From Valencia hispanica (lineage: Eukaryota; Chordata; Actinopteri; Cyprinodontiformes; Valenciidae), in assembly GCA_963556495.2 (NCBI GenBank), contig OY747702.1, positions 21,960,403 to 22,024,402 on the forward strand: a stretch of DNA of 64,000 bases, read 5' to 3'. A program made the position numbers and the translations under genes. Positions 47,352-59,300 of this stretch are shown in pieces. Position 1 is the stretch's first letter. The number at the start of each line of letters is the position of its first letter. The notes below the pieces were generated by a model. It was not told the origin of the DNA. It saw only the letters and a program-made list of their open reading frames with translations, and did not search any database.

Positions 47352-50300
47352 GTGTGTGTGTGTATATGTGTATATGTGTATATATATACTCGAATGTTCA
47401 ATGTTTCTTTAAAATAAAATTTCTTAGCATTTTGTACATTTGTACACTGTAGCAACAGATTCCTTAACAGAGACTGTACAATAAATGCATGCTTCAATGA
47501 GATTATCAATGCAGCTAGTGGGACAAACAGGTATTTGGCAACCACCGATTGTGCAAGTTGTCCCACTTAAAAAGATGAGAGCGTTCTGTAATTTTCCTCA
47601 TAGGTACACTTCAACCATGAGAGACAAAATGTAAAAAAAAAAAAAAATCCAGGAAATCACATCGTATGATTTTTAATGAATTCATTTGTATAATGGTGCA
47701 GAAATTAAGTATTTGGTCAATAACAAAAGTTCACCTTATTGTCTTGTAATGTAACCTTGGTTGGCAATGACAGAGGTCAAACGTTTCCTGTAGGTCTTTA
47801 CCAGGTTTGCACACACTGTAGCTAGTATTTTGACCCATTCTTTCATGCAGATTCTCTCTGGAGCTGTGATGTTTTGGGGCTGTTGCTGGGCAACACGGAC
47901 TTACAACTCGCTCTACAGATTCTCTATTGGATTGAGGACTGGAGACTGGCTAGGTCACTCCAGAACCTTGAAATGCTTTTTACGTAGCCACTCCTTTATT
48001 GCAAACCTAGGCGATGTTTTTGGTATAATTTTCATGCTGGAAGATCCAAGGCAAGGCAATTTTATTTGTATAGCACACTTTCAACAGCAGGGTAATTCAA
48101 GGTGCTTTACATGATTTGGTGATTTAAAGAACAAAACAATGGAAATTAAAATGAAAAGAAACACACATTACACATGATACACAATAAAGCAAGAGAAAGA
48201 TCAATAAAGCAAGAGAGCATCAGCACATTTCATACATATGACATCAATCATTTACTCAAAGGCAATTCTAAACAGATGGGTTTTTAGTCTCGATTTAAAG
48301 CAGTTCAGAGTTTCAGCAGCTCTACACTCGTCAGGAAGTCTGTTCCAGATAAGGGGAGCATAAAAAGTGAAAGCTGCTTCTCCATGTTTAGTTCTGAGTC
48401 TAGGGATATTTAGTAGGCTAGAGTTGGAGAACCTGAGTGGTCTTGGTGGTTGGTACCATGACAACAAGTCTTCAACATATTTTGGTGCTAAGAAATGCAA
48501 TGATTTATAACCTAGTAGGAGTATTTTGAAGTCTATTCTCTCAGCTAGAGGGAGCCAGTATAAGGACTTTAGAACTGGGGTGATGTGCTCTACTTTCCTG
48601 GTTCTAGTGAGGACGCGAGCGGCAGCATTCTGGATCAGCTGCAGCTGTCTGATTTACTTTTTAGGCAGACCTGTGAAGATGCTGTTGCAGTAATCAATCC
48701 GACTAAAGACAAACTCATGGATGAGTTTTTCTAGGTCCTGTTGCAACATCAGTGGTTTAATCCTAGAAATGTTCTTCAGGTGATAGAAGGCTAACCTTGT
48801 TATTGTTATCCAGCCACATTTCATCCTCAATGCTCTCACTGATGGAAGATGGTTTTTGCCAAAGATCATCCCAAAATTCCTCCTTTCCTTAAGACTGATC
48901 AATCGCCCTGTCCCTTTTTCAGAAAAGCAGCCCCAAAGCAAAATGTTTCCACCCCCATGTTTCTCGGTTTTTCTTAAAAACCGCATCAATTCTTCTAGGT
49001 ACACTTGCACACAGTTTTTGAAGGAACTTGGCTGGTAGGTTGTTCCAAACATCTTGGAGAACTAACCACAGATCTTCTGCGGATGTAGGCTTCCTCGCAT
49101 CCTTCTGTCTCTTCATGTAATCCCAGACACACTAAATGATGTTGAGATCAGGGCTCTGTGGCGGCCATATTATCTCTTCCAGGACTTTCTGTTCTTCTTT
49201 ACACTGAAGATAGTTCTTATTAACTTTGGCTGTAAGTTTGGGGTCGTTGTCCTGCTGCAGAATACATTTGGGACCAACCATATGCCTCCCTGATGGTATT
49301 GGATGATGGATTAGTATCTGCCTGTATTTCTTCTCAGCATTGAGAACACCATTAATCCTGAGCTAATCTTCAAGTCCATTTGCAGAAATGCAGTCCCAAA
49401 TGTTGAAAGAACCTCCACCATGGTTCACTGTTACCTGCAGACAAGTACAACTCTTGAACCTTTCGACAAACAAACTGCCTTCTGCTACAGCCAAAAATTT
49501 CAAATTTCGACTCATCAGTCCAGAGCATCTGCCATTGTTCTGCACCCCAGCTCCTATGTTTTCTTGGATACTAGTCGCTTGACCTTGTTTCCACGCCAGA
49601 GGGATGGCTTTTCTGCTGCAACCCTTCCATGAAGACCCTTTCTGGCCAGACTTCTCCTGAAGGTAGATGAGTGAACCTGGGTCCCACTGGTTTCTGCCAG
49701 TTTTGAGTTGATAGCACTTCTGGACATCTTCCGATTTCAAACAGTAATAACTTTTTTAAAAAGGTTTTGTGGCCGTAGTGGCCTTTACTTGACAGTGGAT
49801 AGTGTAGAAAGGGGGAGGGAAGTGGGGGCTGATATGCGGCAAAGATCCACTAGGACAGGACTTGCGCTTGGGACAATCACGTTATGGTCTGAGGCCTCTG
49901 CACATGGGGCGGCCGCACTAACCACTACGCCACGCAACGCCCAAAAAGATAATAAGCTTGACGTCTTTCATCTGCTGCACTAAGGTTTCTTAAAACCCCA
50001 GTCTGCTTTGAAATATTTGTCTGGGAGAGACCTTGCTGATGCTGTATAACTACCTTGTGTCTTGTTGCTGTGCTTAATCTTGCCATGACTTTAAATTATC
50101 TTTCACAACCTCACCTTGGTAGCAGAATTTGGCTGTTCTTCACCCAGTTTTAAGCATCCTATACAGCTGTTTCTGTTTTCAGTTCTGTTTCAACCTACGT
50201 GTAACATTGATGATCATGAGCACCTTTTTGGGCAGCACAGTGGCGCAGTTGCCTTGCACCAAGAAGGCCCAGGTTTGAATCTGGCCTGGGGTCTTCCTGC

Positions 50301-53300
50301 ACGGAGTTTGCATGTTCTCCTTGTGCATGCGTGGGTTCTGTCTGGGTACTCTGGCTTCCTCCCTCAGTCCTAAAACATGACTATTAGGTTAATTGTTCTC
50401 TCTAAATTCCCTTTTAGGTATGAGTGTGTGTGTGTGTGTGTGTGTGTGCATGGTTGTTTGTCATGTGTGTCTCTGTGTTGCCCTGTGATGGACTGGCGAC
50501 CTGTCCAGGGTGTACCCTACCTTCGCTCGATGCTGGAGATAGGCACCAGCCCCCCACAACCCTGATGGATGGACTGATGGATGGATGGATGGATGGATTT
50601 GAACTTGAGTTCAATAGAACCTTCCACATTTCAATTGAATTACAGCTTTAGAGAGATTTATTGTTGCTTAGCTTTAATGAATGCTAAAGCTCAGAATGCT
50701 AACTAACATGTGGTTCGTGATAGCGAAAGGATAGTAACTCCATTTCCAAATTGAGTTGTTTTATGAACTTTGCTAACTACACAGGGTTTAAAACAAGAGC
50801 ATCAAAAAATGTCTTAGCTTTTGTGCTGAAATACAATTTTGCAGTATGAAACAGATACTGAGTACAAAAATAAAACAGCACAATGCCTAATGCAGTTCTG
50901 GGTTTGTTCAAATCTGTAGCTTGATTTGGTAAATTCATCTTTCACTTTAATCCAAGTTTGCTGCACGATATGATCTAAGTTAGATATTAGAAGGAGAGAA
51001 AAAAAGACATTTAGAGAGGCAGAGCGAAAGAAAACCATCTGCAGGGCAGACAAAGTTTATGAATGAAAACAGGAAGAATGGATTGGAACACAGTTGGAAG
51101 GAGCACTACAGGAAAGGAAGCATCAACACTGGTCTGAGTCCAAAGGCCCTTGCTCAAATACACACACACACACACACACACACACAGAGAGATGTAGGAT
51201 AAGACAAATGTAATGTTTCACCCAAATAAAACTGTTTGTCCAGACCTGCATGCAACCTCCACTAATTTGTCAGCCTCTGCGGTGGAGTCAGCCTTGTATA
51301 GCAATTGAGAAATGTTTTCATTGCAGAAAACAGAAAACATTCTTGGCATTTAAACAGTCCATTTGGAGAAGTTATCTCTTTTTTTCAGTTATAAAATCCA
51401 GGGAGCAGGTGAAGGATTTCAGGAAGACATATATAGATTTTTTTTAAAACACTTATGACATCTTTTGGGCTTTACTATCTGAGATTTTCTTAAAAAATCT
51501 TTAAACCAGCTAGGTTCAGTGAGGTTATCACCCAGAACGAATAGTTTACGAGCTGTCGACTGCTTGAGATACCATGTTCTCTTTCACTGTCTTAGTTCCT
51601 TCAGCTGTTACTTATTAAATATCCACCCCAGTACATGTGCACCCCTAAGGTCTCCATATTTTGTTGTTGTTTTCATGTCTTAAATGTGTATGTCCTCTTT
51701 GTGTTGATTGCCTCCAGACAGCTGTTGGCCCCTGGGTATCAGGAAATCTGGTACACCCCTGATGGAACTCGCCGGTCTGCTTCTCCTGCCAGCACTGTGA
51801 GTCTTAAGAAACAGCTTAATGCTCCTAAATCACACAGGGAAGTTATACCTCGTTTCTAAGAAAAGTAAAATGTGATGTGAACTTAAGTCAGCATCAACAC
51901 TGCAATAACATTTTACTGAATATACACATAAAGCTGCAGGTTAAAATGGGACTTTGTTTTCCAGAAAAATTGCTTCTACCATGGCGAGGTTCTGGGGATT
52001 GAAAGTTCGAGTGTTGCTGTCAGTACCTGTTCAGGGCTCAGGTAAAGAGCCTAACCTTTATTCACAGGACTTTTACAGCTGTTTTGCTCCCGCATTTTCT
52101 TTATTTCTGCATTGTATTAACAGAGCAGATTGCAGTATGCTTCATATATAAATACAGTCCTGATCTTTGGACCATTCTGTGTGTTTCCCTGATCTAAATC
52201 CATTTGGGAACCTTTGAGGATGGATGGCAAGGGAAGTTTACAAAAATGGTCAACAGTTCCAGAAAGTAGATGGCCTTTGTGCGGCCAATTTCACCACTTT
52301 GAGAAATGTTCCCACTCGCCTCATGGAAGTTATTGCATCAACCATGCCTCAACAAATTTTTGAAGTGATCAACAATAACAATGGGGCTACTCATCACTGA
52401 GTTCATGTTTGGAACTTTGATTTCTGTTTTACGATTGACTGTAGTATATTTTGCCTCGGTGGCATGTAGGGGTTGCAATACCATTTATTTACAATTCCGA
52501 ACAGCCAGGGGTGTTAAGGGAAGACGTGGTGTGATGTAATGAAGCACGTAAGTACCCACATATGCGCGTTCACAAGGAGGCGGTGTTTTCCGTCAGTTAG
52601 CTGGTAGGTTAGCAAAGCTAGCCAGCACAGACTCCCACACAAACCCCGTCTAAGTCAAAAGAAGAGAAGAGTTTTGTCCAGCGCTACAAAAAGAGCAAAA
52701 ATGACCTCTGACCTTCGTCAAGTTCGGACTAATGAGCACACGCTTGAACTTAACGGGAGTGCACATTTTGCTGACTGCATCTCCTCTTTACATCCACATG
52801 GCACTCTCAGCAAACTCTGCAGAGCACCTTTAAGTATGCAGATTATAAAAGACATCTTTTATTACTGATTCGTACAGGAATAAAAAAAGAACATTTATTG
52901 ACTTTGCTCATGTTCGCGTGACTCCTCTACATTTTTAGCGCAGTCTTTGTGAAGCTCTGGTCACTTAGAATGCCAAGCAATTTGCTCTATTTACATAAAC
53001 ATGGTTGAGCTTTCCCCCTCAATTTAAATTCAAATAATCAGGAGCACCAGCAGACTTAGGTCTGCCTGCTTTTAGCAGATATCCTTTTGAATGTTCCCCT
53101 TAAATGTTTAAAATATGTCCCATAGTAATAAGAGTTTGTAAAATCGGATATTTAAAAAAAAGGCTTTAGTACTTAAAGTTTGGAATATGATGAATGAGAA
53201 AAAACTGGTTTACTTCCACTAACAACAGGAAGTTACTTGCAACAAATTACGATATATTATGAAGACATAGTGTTTCTGAGTATTCTCACTTTAGATGCAA

Positions 53301-56300
53301 CATCATCACATCCTGATGATGAAACGTTTTACGGACTATAATCTTTTTTTTTAAAGATTACAGGTGCATCTCAATAAATTAGAAAATCATTGGAAAATTC
53401 ACTTATTTTGGTAATTTAATTTTAAAAATAAAACTTAGTTAATATGTGGATTTATTCAACTCAAAGTGATATTTTTACACTATTCATTTTTATTGTGTGG
53501 CTCACAGCTAATTGTTCTTGTCTTTAGTTTAATTCTTTTTATACCATAAATTGCATTTTTTCATTATTGATTTAACATATCACAGCTCGATTTTAGAAAT
53601 TTACCAGTCAGCATTCTGAATTTTCACTCACTGACTGATCATTTCAAAATAAAAAATTGTAATTTTACTGCTTTTTGGACTTTGGTTAAATTCAGGTTAA
53701 AATAGACCTGTAGTCTTTAAGTGTAGTCTGGTTAGAACACTGAACACTGAACAAATACTTCAGTCCTTTTTTTGCAAGTACAACTAGTACAGGTTTGGAA
53801 ATAGAGCTGGTCTAAATTAATCCAGATGGCAAATAAAAGCTGCTAAATGATGTAATGCCACTTTCTGAAAATTGGAAGCCAGTTATAGAACTGTGGTATT
53901 TCATGTTTTGTGGGACCTAAAAAAAGACTACTCAAAAAGCAGTTAAAAATGTTTCTTTACTTGTACTTATATTCCCGAAATGCTATTAAAACTGCTGGGA
54001 AAAATAATCAGAAATCTTACTCTTAACAAGTGTGGAATTCCGGATGAAATCCATGTAGCACCCATGAAAATAATGAAAGGTTGAGTGGAAGAAAAAACTG
54101 GTAGACATCTGCCTAAATTTTCAAAAGTACGAAAACCCACTTTAATGTCCATATTATCACTGTGTTGTCCAGCTATGATTGTGCTGTGATTGTCCAGCAA
54201 ACTTACCTTACCTAAACTCTATAGAGATTATATGACACCTACCAGAACCAACTATGCAAATAAACAGAAAGCCACAATTAAATTAACCAATGCCCCTTTT
54301 CCTCTAGGGTCGGTTCTTGGCCCAGACCGGGTCGGGTCCGTCCCTATTTAGCGTGTTTCCACTACTTTTGTCTGGGCCAAGTCGAACCCTTTTTTTAGAT
54401 GACCTCTGGCTCAGTCCAAAGTGGGCCGAGACCCAACAAGCCCATATATGGACTGATTGGTCCTGTAAAATGATGTCACTCTAACTCCTACCTACGTAGT
54501 GGTAGCCACAGATTGGCTTAGCAGTGTGCATGTAAACTGATGTCACAGAGAGTGGCAACTCATGGCTTCCAGCGAGTTCAGAACATTGCTGAGGGACACT
54601 AAAATACATTTGAGTACAAATGTCAGGCCATGAAGGACCACAATGGCCAGAGTTGGGCAGACCGCAAACACTGGAAGAGCTTTGCAGAAATGGACGGCAT
54701 TTATGGTGAAAACCTGGTGAGTAACGAGAGAGAGAGTGGGCTAGATACCGGCTCCAGCATCAACATATGTAATGTCAAAAAACATAATGACAAATGTTTT
54801 ACTGGAACTTTTGCTACACTGAGTCAGCCCATGTCCTCACTGCCGCGTCCCTGAGATGGCAATGGAAACACAACCAGGCCGCTTTGGGCCGGGATAAGCT
54901 GATACGGCCCCGGATGAGCCGACCTTAGTAGAAAAGTGGCATTAGACTTCATTAACACTTTGCTGCACCAAACACTAATATCTTTCATGCCACGCTGCAA
55001 TGATGCAGTAATCTAAACAAAAAGAGCTCTGACCAAGGTCTAAGTGCACAAACTGTTATGGACTTATGTTTCTGTAGGCTAATATTTATTTTTCACCAAA
55101 CGCCGTTTTATTGGTTGTCTATTGGGCATTTACGAGAAACTGAAATTGGAGATTTTATTTCACATGCACCTGTATGTTTTGGGTCAACATATATATTGAA
55201 TAATGCTTAAGGCTGAAACAAACTGAAAGTACTCAATTTATAAATCAATATGAAAGTATTTTGAATGCAAGAAGGGACATTGTGTGATTCTGGCAGCTGA
55301 CATTTCAGAGAAGATTGTCTGTGAACCGGATTTTTTACAAAAACAATCAAAGAGTGCACAAACCCTTACTGTGATAAAGAGACCAAATGCATAACAGCAC
55401 ACAGTGTGTCTAATCTCTCATGGAGTCCGTTGAGTCAGTAGGTTATTGGCTTTAAAATCGGTTCATCGAGTACAGCTTAGTGTGGAGACCCTGTTTTTTT
55501 CTCCTCCTGTGGCTCCAGAGCTGCTGATACTTCCTGTTGGAGGCACTCACAGGAGAGACCTTCTGCAGAGAAGGAACCTCGCTAATGCTGCCATAAATCA
55601 AGTGTTTATGCAGGGCTGTACATCTGTAGAACGAGTGAAGGAGTACATCTTCATGTTGAGTCTTTTCAGGAACGCAAACGAAGCATAGTGGGGCACCGAC
55701 GTGTGGGCGTCCGATTTCTACAGATGTTCTCTGCAGCTGTGTGATCCTCTGTTGTGTGCACATATTTATGTACATCCTCATAATGTGAAGAAACCAGAGG
55801 TTTGGGTTTGGCTGTGTCTGTTCCAGCTGATCTTTATTTATCAACAGTAGGAAATCGCCCCGAGACATGCACCTTTTAACATGTAAAGTTGTCAAAGTGA
55901 AAGAAACCTAAATGAAATCAGCTGTTTTTCCCCTTTTTCAGCCTAAAGACATAAATAGTCCTTACTTGTGAAAATGTAAAACAGTAGATGACCAAGGGTT
56001 TATTATTGGCACTGTTTCCTTTCAGTAAACGTCACCATACTGGGAAACTTCAAAATCAATGATGCAAACAGTTATCCGTGAGCTGACAGGATGGAACCAA
56101 CCGTCTTGTGTTTTATTTCCTTAGGGGCCTGATTTCTCTGAACGCAAGTGTTAGCTACCTAATAGAGCCTCTTCCTGATTCTACGGATGCCCAGCAGCAT
56201 GCTGTGTTCAGAGCTGAGAGTCTCCATCTGCCCAAGGGAAGCTGCACACATCACCATGGCAGCGAGAAGATTCAGGGCGGGCTTAATGACTTCATCCGAG

Positions 56301-59300
56301 GGATGGCGTCGCCACGGAGTGAAAGGGTGGGTTGCCATCTTGATGACATTGTTGCATATTTTTAATAAAATAAAATGCCTTTCAAAGTATTTCTAACCCT
56401 TGAACTCATTTCGATTTCATTGTTACAACTTCGACATGTTTTATCGAGATAGTATGTGACTTATCAACAAAAAGTGGTTGACTCATATCAATTATTCAGA
56501 AAATTAAAAACAATGTCTCCTCTTCTTCCTACTTCACAATGATGAACAACTTTGTGTTGTTCTATCACATGACAGCCTAATAAAAATAAAAGATTTGTGG
56601 TTATAATGTGATGAAATTGAAATAAAAAGCTCAAAGGATATGCATGCTATTGCAAGGCGATGTATGACACTATGAACTCAATAAACTGTTTATATGCAGG
56701 AGAAAAGGGAGGTGATGCAGAATATGTATGTGGAGCTTCTGTTGGTTGCAGACAGGGCTGAGGTAAAGAGACTGTGGTTTCACACCTTTATATATTCATA
56801 TATTTTCACACCAGATATAGATGATGGATATAGTTATATGAATCTACTTTTCTTCCTTAGACACTATCTTTTCCACCTTATACCATTAATCTACTACTAA
56901 ACGCATTGTTCAGACCTTTCTTCTTTAGACATTTCGCTGGGAAATACACCTTTAATAACTGAGATGGATGTTTAAAAAGAAAGTAGCACTGGCTTCATTT
57001 TTGTGTTTTTTGTGGTTGATGCTGTATTGCAGTTCGAGAGAAATCAAATGAGTTTTGACAAGACGCAACAGAAGCTACTGGAAGCAGCCAACTTGGTTGA
57101 CAAGGTAGCATCTCATATGACACTTCAATAAAAAAAACAAGCTCTTGGATTTAGGTTTATTGCACCTGTTTATTCTCTCTGTGAGTAATTCATTTCTCTA
57201 TCCATCCCCAACAGTACTACAAGGCTTTGAATATTCGCGTGGCTTTAATTGGACTGGAGGTATGGACTGACCAGGACAAGATCGCTGTGTCCAGTAATCC
57301 ACACAGCACTTTGGCATTGTTCCTGTCCTGGAGACGGAAAATGCAGAAAACTCTCCCCAATGACAACGCTCAGCTTGTTACGTCAGTATCTCTCACTGCA
57401 AACCCTAAAATAAGTATTTTCTACTTAATTATTTTAAATTCCTCCAAAAGTTTCATCTCACTGTCTCCTTTAAGAGCCCTGATCTCACCATATACACCCT
57501 TGTTACAATTTTGGGTGTTTTGGGCCATTGATCACATTTTTTGTTGTTGTTTTTTTTATATCTGGTGAACATGTAGTGTACAGTTTTTGTTTAAAATAAT
57601 TCAGAATAATCTGATATAGAAGTAGCCAAAGGTTGATAGCATAGGCGGATGAAGGTTACAAGATATACAGCTCTTGTTACCAAGAAGGAAATAGCTATTC
57701 CCAACCCAGAGAGCATATGCAAAAAAGGCTGTTATTTCCACTAAAATGTTAGGGTACCAAAAAGATGCAATAAAATAAGCTGGAAATAAAGAAAATGTAC
57801 AAAGTTTGGAATTATCCATTTGAAATCTAAAGAAAACACTGCAAAATACACTCTGGCCAAAAAAAAACCCCAAAAAAAGACGCCACCTGGATTTAACTAA
57901 GCAAATAAGTACAAGCCTTCTATTGGATATTTCTCTCACTATTTAATTACTGCATGGGCAATTATCTTTCAGCTGGCAACAAGTTATTTAACCACAACTG
58001 GTGCAATGAGTTGCTTCTCATTTCATAAACAACCATGTCGAAAGACGCATCTCGTAGTTGCGGAAAAGATGGCTACCAGCCAGTCTTCAGGTGTCTCATG
58101 GTGGTGGAGCTCTGACAGATCAAATATTTAGTTTTTGTGCTCACGCTGTGCTCCGTAAGGTCAAACATTATTGAACCTCTTTTACTTGTCTCAAAGCTAC
58201 AGAATTAAAGCTCATAAAGATTTTTGTAGCCCAAATAGCTCCATTAAAAATGTGTTTCAGGTGAATCTAAGCAGTTAATATTTGACTAGTAACTTCCAGA
58301 TATGTAATGTATCATAAAAATCCACAGACATGTTCTTGTCTTGTTTGTTGTTAAACTGACAGCCCTGTTGGCTTCTTGGTACCCGTCTGCAGTTATCCCT
58401 CTTCTGCTTTCACCACTGCTTCCAAGCTGTGGTAGCTCAATTATCTTTGAAGACTTAGACATGGTTCTTACATCATCTGGAAAAGTATATAATTTAATTT
58501 AAAGGGTTTTTTATGGTCTGGATGAATAAAAAAATATATATTGTTGGGGTCCTTCCTTTCTTTCTCCCTCCCTCGCTCATTTTCTTCCCTCTGTCCTTGC
58601 TTTTTTCTTGTGCCTGTGATTCTTTTATTTTTTGTGTCACCTTCCTCCCATCTGTGCTTTTGTCCATCCATCCCTTCCTTTCCTTCCTTGAGGTTGAGAT
58701 CCCTCTGAAAACTGAGTTGAGAGCGTCTAGAAACATTGCATAAAAATCCCGAGTAACCTTATAACACGGACTGTGAAAAAAATTACAGGATTTTCCACAG
58801 CTGCTTAGCCTCATGTGTCTTTAGAAGTAAATGCAGTATCAATGAAATACCAGCTATGTTGAATTGGGATGACCATGAATAAACCCTGTTTTTTTCACTT
58901 GATGAAGTAAATTGGTCCCTGGTTTCTATTGTAGTCAATGATTGGTGCACTATGTCCCCAGTGGATCATGACTCAACTTCCTGTCCTGGATAGACCTTAC
59001 TGTGATAGACCTCCACACTAATTGGCTAAAATTCAGTTATTTATATAAAAGCATACATTTGACAACTCTTTATAACTTCCTGTGCCGAATGGTAAATATC
59101 TCCTGTCATATTTCAGCTAATATGTATATTTTGAAGTACTAACACTAGTTACCAATGGTATTTTTTTCTGTAGGGGGGTGTCTTTCCAGGGGAGTACTAT
59201 TGGCTTGGCACCACTCAAAAGCATGTGCTCCGAATACCAGTCCGGTGGGGTAAACACTGTAAGAGAAAAAAATAATCAATGAATCATTAATCCTGCTTTT

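Larger units (their letters stand above)
40183..51717 (+). other. adam19: adam19 intron 3 (11.5 kb)
   Basis: This is the longest intron of the window, splitting the prodomain after EKN. It contains Tc1 remnants at 40364-41215, 45394-45880, 47516-48962 and 48962-50229, a LINE at 48049-48807, SINEs at 49753-49942 and 50230-50597, and microsatellites. 41340-45390 and 45900-47270 are mostly non-repetitive. Of these, 41340-41880 and 43720-44860 look most like regulatory DNA. No other gene is supported. Confidence 0.7.
52042..56124 (+). other. adam19: adam19 intron 5
   Basis: This 4.1 kb intron contains a Tc1 3' half (52145-52455), a mariner-like pair of ends (53361 and 55175) and a small inverted-repeat element (54291-54945). 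52480-52870 has GTTAGC-rich text and a short frame (52674-52868) that I do not recognise; it may be part of another transposon. 55180-56100 shows no clear repeat. Confidence 0.65.

Noticed and set aside
47164..47566. Tyr/Ile/Met-rich frames around 47280-47400
   Set aside because: They are translations of a TATG/TGTA microsatellite.
50569..50597. CRISPR-like or minisatellite array from TGGA repeats
   Set aside because: It is the simple tail of a tRNA-derived SINE, with no spacers and a unit of four bases.
52674..52868. Small frame of 64 codons as a host gene
   Set aside because: There is no recognised domain, it sits in intronic DNA next to transposon remnants, and the start context is poor. 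It may be part of an unclassified transposon.
58468..58814. Arg/Lys/Glu-rich minus-strand frames
   Set aside because: They come from a pyrimidine-rich low-complexity tract in adam19 intron 9, with no splice or homology support.
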